Of a DNA stretch of 64,000 nucleotides, positions 48,227 to 57,714 are shown piece by piece. Source of the stretch: Perognathus longimembris pacificus (taxonomy: Eukaryota; Chordata; Mammalia; Rodentia; Heteromyidae); contig NC_063188.1 of NCBI RefSeq assembly GCF_023159225.1, positions 18,001,086-18,065,085 on the forward strand, in the 5' to 3' direction. The position numbers and the translations under genes are program-made. The notes below the pieces were generated by a model. That model was not told where the DNA came from. It was given only the letters and a program-made list of their open reading frames with translations, and did no database searches. Numbering within the stretch: position 1 is the first letter of the stretch; each line of letters opens with the position of its first letter.

Positions 48227-48931
48227 TCTTTTCAAATTTTTATTATCAAACTGATGTACAGAGAGATTACAGTTTCATACGTTAGGCATTGGATACATTT
48301 CTTGTACTGTTTGTTACCTTGTCCCTCATACCCCCTCCCTTCTCCCCCTTTCCCTTTCCCCCCCTGAGGTGTTCAGTTCACTTACACCAAACAGTTTTGC
48401 AAGTATTGCTTTTGTTGTTGTTTGTCTTTTTTTACCCTGTGTCTCTCAATTTTGGTATTCCCTTTCAATTTCCTACTTCTAATACCAGTATACACGGTTT
48501 CCAATATACTCAGATAAGATTACAGAGATAGTGTAGGGACAACCACTGGAAGGTGATACAAGAACATCATCAATAATAGAAGCTAAAGATACAGATGGGA
48601 CAACCCAGATGCCCCTCAGTAGACGAATGGATCAGGAAAATGTGGTACATATACACAATGGAATTTTATGCCTCTATCAGAAAGAATGACATTGCCCCAT
48701 TTGTAAGGAAATGGAAGGACTTGGAAAAAATTATACTAAGTGAAGTGAGCCAGACCCAAAGAAACATGGACTCTATGGTCTCCCTTATTGGGAATAATTA
48801 GTACAGGTTTAGGCAAGTCATAGCAGAGCATCACAAGAGCCCAATAGCTATACCCTCATGAACACATAAGATGATGCTAAGTGAAATGAACTCCATGTTA
48901 TGGAAAAGATTGTTATATCACAGTTGTAACT
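48227..48931 (-). mobile_element. LINE-1 with 5' inversion (twin priming), target-site duplication
   Basis: 48227-48594 is the L1 3' end on the reverse strand (tail, C-rich block 48333-48364, TCAGATAAGATTACAGAGA). 48596-48931 is the adjoining upstream piece flipped onto the forward strand (ORF2 C-terminus, then GAACTCCATGTTATGGAAAA). The two pieces meet with only about 20 bp lost. Flanks ACAAAATTTCATTCTTT at 48210-48226 and 48932-48948 are identical. Confidence 0.95.
48596..48801 (+). pseudogene. LINE-1 ORF2p C-terminus, inverted piece
   Basis: A clean open frame of about 67 codons to its own stop: QPRCPSVDEWIRKMWYIYTM, then EFYASIRKND, KWKDLEKIILSEVS and an SLIGNN end. It is the last part of L1 ORF2p and lies on the strand opposite to the element's 3' end because of the inversion. 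No catalytic residues. Confidence 0.92.
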
Positions 48932-48949
48932 ACAAAATTTCATTCTTTA

Positions 48950-49120
48950 GGGCTGGGAATGTGGCTTAGCAGTAGAGTGCTTGCTTAACATGCATCAGCA
49001 CCACATAAACAGAAAAAGCCAGAAGTGGGTGCTGTGGCTCAAGTTGGCAGAGTGTTAGCCTTGAGCAAAAAGAAGCCAGGGACAGTGCTCAGGCCTGAGC
49101 CCAAGCCCCAGGACTGGCAA
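48950..49120 (+). mobile_element. IDL-Geo SINE, subtype A, inserted at the L1 flank
   Basis: GGCTGGGAATGTGGCTTAGC, CACATAAACAGAAAAAGCC, Geo half with CTGTGGCTCAAGTTGGC, end CCCCAGGACTGGC. The anticodon-arm-to-B-box part of the left half is deleted. Flanks 48934-48949 (AAAATTTCATTCTTTA) and 49121-49136 (AAATTTTCATTCTTTA) are the duplication, and the left one is also the L1 duplication. Confidence 0.93.
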
Positions 49121-49263
49121 AAATTTTCATTCTTTAATAAGGTGAACTGAAAACATTTTGTATTTTCTTATACAATCTACTTTTCAATCATATTTTAGAA
49201 TTAAGATATTCAGTACTACATTCTAACATAAATTATACATTTTGAAACATAAGGTTAAAATGA

Positions 49264-49282
49264 ATGTGTGTGTGTGTGTGTG
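49264..49282. repeat. Short (GT)9 tract
   Basis: GT dinucleotides. 49290-49362 after it holds a tRNA-like SINE scrap (TTTGCTCAGCTAGTGCTCTC, CTATGCCTCCAGCCC). Confidence 0.85.
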
Positions 49283-49456
49283 GTGATTTGATGATATTAG
49301 AAATCAGGGACTCACATTTGCTCAGCTAGTGCTCTCTAACACTAAGCTATGCCTCCAGCCCTTTTATGGGCTTAATTTAAATATTTTATACCAAATAAGA
49401 CATTTACAAAGAACTGACTAATTAATATGAACGATGTATTTCACAGGACAGATTTT

Positions 49457-49664
49457 TTTTTTTTTTTTTTTGGCCAGTCCTGGGCCTTGGACTCAGGGCC
49501 TGAGCACTGTCCCTGGCTTCTTCCCGCTCAAGGCTAGCACTCTGCCACTTGAGCCACAGCGCCGCTTCTGGCCGTTTTCTGTATATGTGGTGCTGGGGAA
49601 TCGAACCTAGGGCCTCGTGTATCCGAGGCAGGCACTCTTGCCACTAGGCTATATCCCCAGCCCC
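49457..49664 (-). mobile_element. IDL-Geo SINE, subtype B, young full-length copy
   Basis: Reverse strand, starts with T16. GGCCAGTCCTGGGCCTTGG, GCCACTTGAGCCACAGCGCC, GTATATGTGGTGCTGGGGAA, CTATATCCCCAGCCCC. A perfect 16-bp duplication TCACAGGACAGATTTT lies at 49441-49456 and 49665-49680. CpGs are retained in the body. Confidence 0.97.
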
Positions 49665-49680
49665 TCACAGGACAGATTTT

Positions 49681-50449
49681 GTGTGTTTTGTAATACATCA
49701 CTTCCATTTCTAGTATTCCCTTTCATGAAAGTAGGATATTTATTTCTTCTTGTCTCCCAGAATGAGGTAAATCCATAGGAAGTCCACCTAATCTAGTGAC
49801 AGAATTGTCCCAAGTCTGAAGTCTTATGGAGAATAGTCACAACGAAGTTATACTGGAGGCTATTTTCCTGCTGGAAAGGAAAAACTCTTTGGGACAGCAA
49901 AGGACTTAGATATAGAAGTTTTCCTGGCACTAGAGGGTAGGTGAGGAATAAAGATAAGTTCTCACTGCTATGCCTACTCAGCGTGCATCTCTACCTTTTG
50001 CTTGACTCTTATTGGTTTTCTTCTGTGAAAGCTTGCTGTTTCTTTGGCCTGCAAACAGAAAGTGTGAAATTCTGGATTCTTTTCTGAAAGTTGTCTCCGT
50101 TCATAGTTTGGACTAAGGCATTCTGCCCTTATCCTAAAGGCTTGAACTTGAAGGGAAGTTGAAAGACTTGGTAGCTACTTTTGTTTTTCATTCTGCCAAG
50201 TGTTTCTTCCTAGACAATAGCAAACAACTACTCACCTAAATAAAAGGAAATAAGGGGGAGGTTGCTAGGGAAACTCTATCCCCTCAAACTGATTTAAAAA
50301 TGCTATCTCACATTCCAAAGCCCTGGCTCTTTGGAAATAAAGTCTACGGGAAGAACTTCTACCTTCTGAGGACAGCCACCCCCTCACCCCGCCAAAAAAA
50401 ACCCCAAAAAACCCTGAGATGCTTATTGTTCCTAAAAATTTTATAGGGA
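49681..50449. other. No gene or recognisable repeat
   Basis: Unique DNA with short frames only. Confidence 0.5.
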
Positions 50450-50770
50450 AAGTGTTACAAGGATTGTCATAGTGTATGTACACAATGGAATACTATTAAG
50501 CTATTGAAAGTACTAGCAGTTACATGAATGGAACTGGAGGTCATTTTACCTTATGTTTCCCAATACTTGATGCCTACCGAGATGATAGATTCTGGTGTCA
50601 ATGTCAGTGTCAATGTAGGAGATGAAACGCTCTTCTTTCTCTCTATTTTGTGTCATTTAAAATCTTTTTTTCTGTTTGGTGATAATGGTTGGGGAGCCTG
50701 GTGGATTATAGACCCATGGGAGAGGGGAGTAGGTACCTGTAGCTAAATGCCACATAGAGCAACACTACAT
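50450..50770 (+). mobile_element. Ancient L1M-like fragment
   Basis: GTGTATGTACACAATGGAAT, ACTATTAAGCTATTGAAAG, ACATGAATGGAACTGGAGGT resemble the old L1 ORF2 C-terminus (the YTMEYY region). CTGGTGGATTATAGACC and GGGAGAGGGGAGTAGG follow as possible 3'UTR. Confidence 0.55.
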
Positions 50771-52084
50771 GAAGTGTGCTGCAAAGAATGAGCCAGCCGT
50801 GTGAGAATGTGAACAGTTAATTGGCAATTGAACTTAGCAATCCATGGTCCATTACATGGCTAGAAAAAAGATACTTGAGCTGCAGGTATGTCTACATCCT
50901 AGAACAAAAATGATAAGTTGAAAGTTCATAGTATGAGAACAACAAAAAAAGCCAATTTCAATTCAGTGAAGCGGTAACTGTGGAATTCAAAAAATTGAAT
51001 GATGAAAATTTAAGGACAGTGAGGCAAGTGAAGTTGCCAGCCAGTCTATAGTTTACAATTTTATTCTAAAATACGGAGACAAAAAAATATAAGGCCTTGT
51101 ACACTTAGGAAAAACAGTTGAGAAAGCTTATTTTAGGCCTGTATCAGTTTATGCATACCTAGTGTTTGCTCTAAAATACAAAAAAAAAATCTTAATACCA
51201 AACTGTTGGCCTGGTGTAACAGATCAAAATTGGAAAAAGTACCTTGCCTTTATAAGCTCTTGGGCCACCATGTGGAGAGTAGCATTCGGACAGACTTAAT
51301 AGTCCAAAAGTCTATTAAACTCACAAGCACGAACCCGGTGTTTAGTAATTATAGAGTACACTTATGCTAATGAGTCCAGATTTACAGATTAGCAATGCAT
51401 TTTAACGATTTAATTATAATCCCAATGTGATATATAAGGGACACAATTGTACACTGCAGTTCTGTTACTGATCAGAGATGCTTTCTTATTATATCTAGTG
51501 GTGCACACATGGATGGGGAAGAAGGAGAAGATTTATAGGCATTCCAGGAGTATTTATGTAATAGATCCTTGGCTTACAATAAAATAAGTTGAGCAAAAAC
51601 TGCAGTATTGTATACCCAGAAAAAGAGAGTTCTAAGTGTTCCTTTCTAAAAGGATAAACTGAGTAAAGGCACATTTACTTCCAAGTGACAACTCTCTAGT
51701 AAGAGTCTATCAATGAACAATTTTTTTGGAATTAATATTGAACTGATTAAGGTATAGAAAGTTACACAATGTCAAAAATGCGTACATGTAAATAGTTTTT
51801 AAGAAATACATCTCTATGAGTTACTTATTTAGTACCCACTGTTATATGTCTGATAGAAGTCTTCAAGGAAGATTGAAAGCTTGATATCCTAGGATGTAAA
51901 GAGAGAGCAAAAGAGAAAGAGGCTTAGGCTTTGTGAATCACAGTATAAGGGCAGCAAGAGAAGGAGTGAGAAGATCAAGGACAAATTCTATCTACTTCCA
52001 AATTTGGTCTTATTAGTCCTATCATTCACTTTACTAAGAAGCAGGAGCTGGAGAGATAAGCGCTTTGTTTTTATAACACTTTCT
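50771..52084. other. No gene or recognisable repeat
   Basis: Unique AT-rich DNA. Confidence 0.5.
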
Positions 52085-52175
52085 AACTTCAAAATGAGCT
52101 CTGTTCATTATCACTTGTGATCTTTACAGGATCCTATGAAGTTAGCAAAGTCAAGTTTTATTATATCCATTTGGC
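52085..52175 (+). mobile_element. MIR fragment
   Basis: TTGTGATCTTTACAGGATCC, TATGAAGTTAGCAAAGTC, TATATCCATTTGGC resemble the MIR core. Weak. Confidence 0.4.
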
Positions 52176-52319
52176 AAGCATCCCCCTGAATTTTTATCAT
52201 CTTCTCTTTTGTGGTGGTTCATTCTTAAGCAGAGAAAAGTCTCAAACAACTAGGCAAGTACTTAAAGACATAAACTGCCAACATGGAAAAAGAAAATATT
52301 CGAAGTTCTGTTTGTTTGA

Positions 52320-53348
52320 AAATTTTTATTGTCAAACTGATGTACAGTGAGGTTACAGTTTCATAAGTTAGGCAATGGATACATTTCTTGTACTGTTTGT
52401 TACCTCCTCCCTTATTCCCCCTTCCCCCTCCCCCTTCCCCTCTCCCCCCATGAGTTGTTCAGTTCAAACCAAACAGTTTTGCAAGTATTGCTTTTGTAGT
52501 TGTTTGTCTTTTTATCCTGTGTCTCTTGATTTTGGTATTCCCTTTCACTTTCCTAGTTCGAATACCAGTATACACAGTTTCCAATGTACTCAGATAAGAT
52601 ACAGTGATAGTATAGGTACAACCACAGGAAGGGAATACAAGAGGATCATAAACAATAGTAGCTACAGTTTCACATGGCATGTTGAAAGTAATTACAACAG
52701 TGATATAACAGTCGTTTCCATAACATGGAGTTCATTTCATTCAGTATCATCTTATGTGTTCATAAGGGTATAGCTATTGGGCTCTTGTGATCCTCTGCTG
52801 TGACTAGTCTAAACCTGTGCTAATTATTCCCTATGAGGGAGACCATAGAGTCTATGTTTCTTTGGGTCTGGCTCACTTCACTTAGTATAATTTTTTCCAA
52901 GTCCTTCCATTTCCTTACGAATGGGGCAATGTCATTCTTTCTGATAGAGGCATAAAATTCCATTGTGTATATGTACCAGCTTTTCCTGATCCATTCATCT
53001 ACTGAGGGGCATCTTGGTTGGTTCCATATTTTAGCTATGACAAATTGTGCTGCGATGAACATTGTTGTGCTGGTGGCTTTAGTGTGTTCTTGTTTGTGGT
53101 CTTTTGGGTAGATGCCCAATAGTGGGGCTGTTGGGTTGTAGGGGAGCTCTATGTTTAGCTTTCTGAGGAATCTCCATACTGCTTTCCAGAGTGGCTGAAC
53201 CAGTTTACATTCCCACCAGCAATGAAGTAAGGTTCCCTTTTGGCCACATCCCCTCCAACATTTGTTGTTAGTTTTCTTGATATAGAGACATTCTTACTGG
53301 AGTGAGATGGAATCTCAATGTTGTTTTGATTTGCATTTTTTATGGCCA
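52320..53348 (-). mobile_element. LINE-1, 5'-truncated, about 1 kb
   Basis: Reverse strand: TTGTCAAACTGATGTACAGT, C-rich block 52413-52450, TCAGATAAGATACAGTGATA, CATAACATGGAGTTCATTTC, then ORF2 up to GGAGTGAGATGGAATCTCAA and TTTGATTTGCATTT near 53335. Its 5' end meets the next L1 head to head. No duplication identified. Confidence 0.93.
52820..53348 (-). pseudogene. LINE-1 ORF2p C-terminal fragment
   Basis: The last 99 codons (52820-53119) are open: LGIYP region (MGIYPKDHK), QFVIAKIWNQPRCPSVDEW, WYIYTMEFYASIRKND, KWKDLEKIILSEVS, SLIGNN end. The upstream part to 53348 includes the cysteine-motif region, where the frame is broken. One KS for the usual KM in the WIRKMW word. No endonuclease or reverse transcriptase domain. 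Confidence 0.9.
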
Positions 53349-54210
53349 GTTTTTGCTCTATCAATATTTTAGCCATGGCAAATTGTGCTGCGATGAACAT
53401 CATTGTGCTGGTGGCTTTTGTGTAGTCTTGCTTGAAATCTTTTTGGTAGATGCCTAAAAGTGGGGCTGCTGGGTCATAGATGAGCTCTATGTTTAACCTT
53501 TTGAGGAATCTCCATACTACTTTCTAGAGTGGTTGAACAAGTTTGCACTCCCACCAACAGTGTACCCAGATGCCCCTCAGTAGATGAATGTATCAAGAAA
53601 ATGTGGCACATACAGACAATGGAATTCTATGCCTCTATCAGAAAGAAGGATATTTCCCCATTCTTAAGGAAATGGAAGGACTTGGGAAAAAATCATACTA
53701 AGTGAAGTGAGCCAGACCCAAAAATCATAGACTGTATGGTTTCCTTCAAATGGAATAATTAGTACATGTCTAGGATAATCCCAGCAGAATATCACAATAG
53801 TGCAATAGCTATGTACATATGAACACACAAGATGATGCTAAGCGAAATGAACTCCATGTTATGGAAACAACTGGTTTATCATTGTTATTTTCAGCATACC
53901 ATGTAAAAACACGCCTTTTTCTTTCTTCCCCATGGTTTTACCCCTGATGTCACTGTAACTGACTTTGGTACCCTGGATATTGTATATACATGTATTGGAA
54001 CTAGGGATGGGAAGGGGAATATCAAAATGGAGAGACAAAGGATAAAAGACAAACCAACGCAGCAGCAATACTTACATATGCTGTAAAGCAAGTGTACAAC
54101 CCATGGGGAGAGGAAGGAAATGGGGAGGGGGACAGGTGGGGAAAAAATGAGGGAGGAGGTAATAAGAGTAACCCCTCTGTACATGACTTTGACTATAAAT
54201 AAATAAGTTA
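53349..54210 (+). mobile_element. LINE-1 with 5' inversion, complete 3' end
   Basis: 53349-53561 is an ORF2 piece in reverse orientation (CAAATTGTGCTGCGATGAAC, GGGGCTGCTGGGTCATAGAT, ACTCCCACCAACAGTGTA). 53562-54210 is the adjoining downstream piece in forward orientation (CCCAGATGCCCCTCAGTAGA, GAACTCCATGTTATGGAAAC, GGGAGGAGGTAATAAGAG, AACCCCTCTGTACATGACTT). The break loses about 15 bp, as expected for twin priming. Confidence 0.9.
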
Positions 54211-54373
54211 AAAACTGTTATATGAAGATAAAATTGACAAATATAATATAGCTACACATATTGAAATTATACCCACATACATATATATCCCTATGAAATC
54301 ATAACCACAAACAGGACACTGAACATATCCAGCACTCTATATTATGTATTTTAACATGATATGACTATTCCAA
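54211..54373. other. AT-rich spacer
   Basis: Ends in a TTTA tandem (54378-54396) that is the A-tail of the next SINE. Nothing else seen. Confidence 0.5.
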
Positions 54374-54582
54374 TTATTTATTTATTTATTTATTGTTGGT
54401 CCTGGGGCTTGAACTCAGGGCCTGAGCACTGTCCCTGGTTGCCTTTTTGCTCAAGGCTAGCAGTCTACTACTTGAGCAATAGCACCATTTCTGGCTTTTT
54501 GTTTATGTGGTGATGAGGATGTGAACCCAGGGCTTCATGCATGTTAGGCAAGCACTCTACTGCTAAGCCACATTCCCAGTCC
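54374..54582 (-). mobile_element. IDL-Geo SINE, subtype A
   Basis: Reverse strand: TTGGTCCTGGGGCTTGAACT, CAGGGCCTGAGCACTGTCCC, GCTCAAGGCTAGCAGTCTAC, GTTTATGTGGTGATGAGGAT, GCATGTTAGGCAAGCACTCT, CACATTCCCAGTCCC. The T-rich start (TTTATTTATTTATT) is the tail. Confidence 0.9.
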
Positions 54583-54639
54583 CATTATTCCCATTTTAAC
54601 TCAATCTATTTACACTTTTAGAAATGAAATGTCAGTTTT

Positions 54640-54842
54640 GTGGCTGAACTAAAGGCCTGGTTACTGTCACTGAAGTTCTTTTGCTCAAGGCTAGCATTCT
54701 ACCACTTGAGCCACAGCTTTACTCGAGTTTTTTGAAGAGTCTCACAGAATTTCTTTCTGGCTTAGGCTGGGTTCAAACCACAATTCTTATATCAGCCTCT
54801 TGAGTAGCCACGATTACAGGTGTGAGCCACTGGAGCCTGACT
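54640..54842 (-). mobile_element. B1-like + Geo-like composite SINE
   Basis: Reverse strand: TTTTGCTCAAGGCTAGCATT, CTACCACTTGAGCCACAGCT, AAGAGTCTCACAGAATTTC, CTTAGGCTGGGTTCAAACCA, TCAGCCTCTTGAGTAGCCAC, ACAGGTGTGAGCCACTGGAG. Confidence 0.82.
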
Positions 54843-54849
54843 TGAAATA

Positions 54850-54990
54850 TGTTTCTTATGGAAGCAAATAATTAAGTCTTGCTTTTCTATTTAGAGAGAT
54901 ATTTGTTTTTAAATAAGGTATTTAGATTATTTATATTCAATCTAAACATTGATGTGGTTAACTTTAAATTATACAGGACTCTAGGATTTC
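54850..54990 (-). mobile_element. Ancient L1M, part 1 of a split element
   Basis: AAGTCTTGCTTTTCTATTTA, TAAGGTATTTAGATTATTTA, TATTCAATCTAAACATTGAT, GTGGTTAACTTTAAATT follow the old L1 5' region on the reverse strand. The rest resumes at 55409. Confidence 0.55.
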
Positions 54991-55004
54991 ACATACAGTG
55001 AGAT

Positions 55005-55408
55005 CAAAGGAGGATACTCTTAGGGGAGGAACACAAAAGTCCAATGCCAATGTGCCTCTGATCATTTAAAATAATATTTATTGAGGTGAACTCCAGGGTA
55101 TGAAGACAAGAGTATTTTTCTCTGTTGTTTTTATTTTCTTTTATTTTTGTATTCTTTATTTTGTTTGGGAGAGTAAGAGAAGCACAGAAATGGAAGGATA
55201 AAGGATGAACAAATGCAGCAGTGGTACTCACTAGGTACTATATTGAAAATGCATATACAACTTATAGGTGGCGATGGAATAGAAGAACTGAGAAAGTGAA
55301 GGAAGAAGTGATATAATACAAAAAAATGCACTCTTTACCTGATTTATGTAACTGTAACCTCTTGGCAAACCACCTTTAAAATAACAATAAAAAATTGGAA
55401 AAAAAATT
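55005..55408 (+). mobile_element. Younger LINE-1 3'UTR inserted into the ancient L1
   Basis: Forward strand: TTGAGGTGAACTCCAGGGTA, AGCAGTGGTACTCACTAGGT, AATACAAAAAAATGCACTC, ATGTAACTGTAACCTCTTGG, ending ACAATAAAAAATTGG plus A. Its 5' edge is not sharp. Confidence 0.8.
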
Positions 55409-55970
55409 ATTGTTTTGGTATTACTTTCTATTGTTCACATTTGCTTATAGTTCTCCTTTTCCTGTTTTGTTTTTCTATTCTTTTGATTCAATTGAATATT
55501 TTGGTTATTCATTCTTCTTGATGGGCCTGCTTGCTGTAGCTCTTTGTTTTATCCTAGTGGCTACATTAGGGTAATCTTCAACTTTTTTCAATGTAGTTTG
55601 ACATTATAGTGTAGTAAATCACTGGGTACATTACAGTATAAGAGAACTTAACAATAGTTTACTTTTATTTCTCCCATCTCAGCCTTTGGGTTTCGTCATA
55701 CCTTTTACTTTTATATATGTTATATACAGCATTTATATACACACAGTATATATATATATATACAGTACATATATGTATATACATATAAAAACAATATAGT
55801 TATAGAATATAGTGTTATTGTTTTTAATAAGATTTTTAAAATAAGAAAATCTGTTTCATATATTTGCTCACATAGTTACCATTATTACAAATTGTTTTGT
55901 ATAGATATAAATTCCAAGTGGCCACCATATTGCTTTTCCCTGATACTAACTGATGGTGAGGTTCTGTTAG
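55409..55970 (-). mobile_element. Ancient L1M, part 2 of the split element
   Basis: TATAGTTCTCCTTTTCCTG, TGCTGTAGCTCTTTGTTTTA, CTACATTAGGGTAATCTTCA, AGAACTTAACAATAGTTTAC, ATTTCTCCCATCTCAGCC, ATATTTGCTCACATAGTTAC follow an old L1 in the same order and orientation as 54850-54990. Contains an AT-rich simple tract at 55733-55800. Confidence 0.55.
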
Positions 55971-55990
55971 CCCCATAAAAGGTTCTTGAA

Positions 55991-56201
55991 GGGCTGGGAA
56001 TATGGCTTAGCAGTAGAGTGCTTGCCTTTCATGCATGAAGCCCTGGGTTCCATTCCTTAGCACCACACAAACAGAAAAAGCCGAGTGGTGCTGTGTCTCA
56101 AGTGGCAGAGTGCTAGCCTTGAGCAAGAAGAAGCCAGGGACAGTGCTCAGGCCCTGAATCCCAAGCCCCATTATGGCCGTGTGTGTGTGGGGGGGGGGGC
56201 A
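55991..56201 (+). mobile_element. IDL-Geo SINE, subtype A
   Basis: GGGCTGGGAATATGGCTTAG, GCATGAAGCCCTGGGTTCC, CACACAAACAGAAAAAGCC, GTGTCTCAAGTGGCAGAGTG, ending CCCAAGCCCC and a GTGTGTG-G11 tail instead of A. Flanks TTCTTGAAG at 55983 and 56202. Confidence 0.92.
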
Positions 56202-56280
56202 TTCTTGAAGAAGAGTGTGATTGGATAATTGTGATTGCTCATGTTAAAAAATCAGATGTTAAGTTTCTCCATAGGACATT

Positions 56281-56282
<2 letters not shown>

Positions 56283-56325
<43 letters not shown>
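56283..56325. repeat. (CA)21 microsatellite
   Basis: Uninterrupted CA dinucleotides, followed by a G-rich then GA-rich stretch (56339-56362). Confidence 0.97.
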
Positions 56326-56330
<5 letters not shown>

Positions 56331-56679
56331 TATACACAGGGGGTGGGGGGAGAGAGAGAGAGAATTGTGACATCTCATCAACATTGTTACTTATAACTAC
56401 AATGTCGCCTAAAATTTATATGAGTGACAACCGATCAGCTTTGCCATCCTGTACTATTAAGAAACAAATCAGAAGTCACCAGCATATTGAAAAGGATGCA
56501 AGGTATTAATATTGAGGCTACCCTATGTTCTCTTCACCATACTTGGCATTTAAAAATTACAATAATTAATTAAGGCTGTCAGCTGTTGTCTACAGAGACT
56601 TGGAATCAGAGCTTTGAGCTTGGCAGAGATGAGGAAGATAAAGTCCATGAGAACATACATATGTTCTTCCAAATACATG

Positions 56680-56930
56680 TGTTACAATGTTCATAACAGC
56701 TCTATTCGCAGCAGCTAATAATAGTAAAAGTAACAATTTTACCTTAGTAGTATATTGAATAAATAAATTAGTATTAGTTTGGATGTGTATACAATAAGCA
56801 TACGTAAGCAATAGGCATCGTAGTGTTGTGTTCATCTGAATAAACCTCTAAACATAGTATTGAGCACACACAACCAGATATAAACTGTTTAATATTAGAA
56901 GTTAGTGAGGACAGGAGAAGTGAAAGTTAG
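56680..56930 (+). mobile_element. Ancient L1M ORF2/3' fragment
   Basis: TTACAATGTTCATAACAGCT, CTATTCGCAGCAGCTAATAA, AACCAGATATAAACTGTTTA, AGAAGTTAGTGAGGACAGG resemble the end of old L1 ORF2 (coding for the 'cooperative' words before YTMEYY) and its 3'UTR. Confidence 0.45.
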
Positions 56931-56939
56931 ATGGGGTGG

Positions 56940-57500
56940 TGTCAATCTGATTAAAGTACAATATGAATGTGTGAAATCCCACAGTAAATGCCTTTACTAT
57001 ACTTAATATACATTATAACAATAAATGGCAGGACGTAAAACAAATCCAGTCCAGAGTGGGGTACTAATGGGAAAGGTAGAATGAATGGAGTTGGTGAAGG
57101 AGGGTGAATATGGTTAAAATACATTATTTACATGTATGAAAATGGAACAATGAAAGTTGTTGAAATTACTTTGAGAATGGGGAGGGGAATGAAGGAGAGT
57201 GACTGAGATGGCGAGTCTGATCAAGGTACATTGTGTTTATATATGGATATATCAAAATGCAACCATCGGGGCTGGGAATATGGCCTAGTGGCAAGAGTGC
57301 TTGTCTCGTATACATGAGGCCCTGGGTTCAATTCCCCAGCACCACATATATAGAAAATGGCCAGAAGTGGCGCAGTGGCTCAAGTGGCAGAGTGCTAGCC
57401 TTGAGCAAAAAGAAGCCAGGGACAGTGCTCAGGCCCTGAGTCCAAGCCCCAGGACTGGCCAAAAAAAAATGCAACCCTCTGTATAACTAATTATAATTCA
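56940..57500 (+). repeat. Unnamed interspersed repeat with three internal units, copy 2
   Basis: Units begin near 56944 (CAATCTGATTAAAGTACAAT), 57106 (GAATATGGTTAAAATACATT) and 57213 (GAGTCTGATCAAGGTACATT), and end ATATATCAAAATGCAACC at 57264. An IDL-Geo (57268-57465) then splits the 3' part, which resumes as CCTCTGTATAACTAATTATA. Confidence 0.6.
57268..57465 (+). mobile_element. IDL-Geo SINE, subtype B, full length
   Basis: GGGGCTGGGAATATGGCCTA, CACATATATAGAAAATGGCC, GTGGCTCAAGTGGCAGAGTG, CCCCAGGACTGGCC and an A9 tail. Flanks AAAATGCAACCATC (57254-57267) and AAAATGCAACCCTC (57466-57479) match at 13 of 14 bases. Confidence 0.96.
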
Positions 57501-57700
57501 ATTTATATAAAATATGACAGATAAAATAAATAGATGCGGTAGAAGTCAGCCATAGGTATTATGACTGATACTGATTGGTTCGTACAAGAGAGCTTTGAGG
57601 GTGCTAGTAATCTTTTTTTCTTATCTAGCAATCTGTTACTTGAATTTGTTCACATCTGAACATTCAGTAAAAATTCGCTGTGCTGGATATTTATGATTTG
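57501..57700. other. Unique spacer
   Basis: No feature seen. Confidence 0.5.
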
Positions 57701-57714
57701 TGTATTATCCTTTT

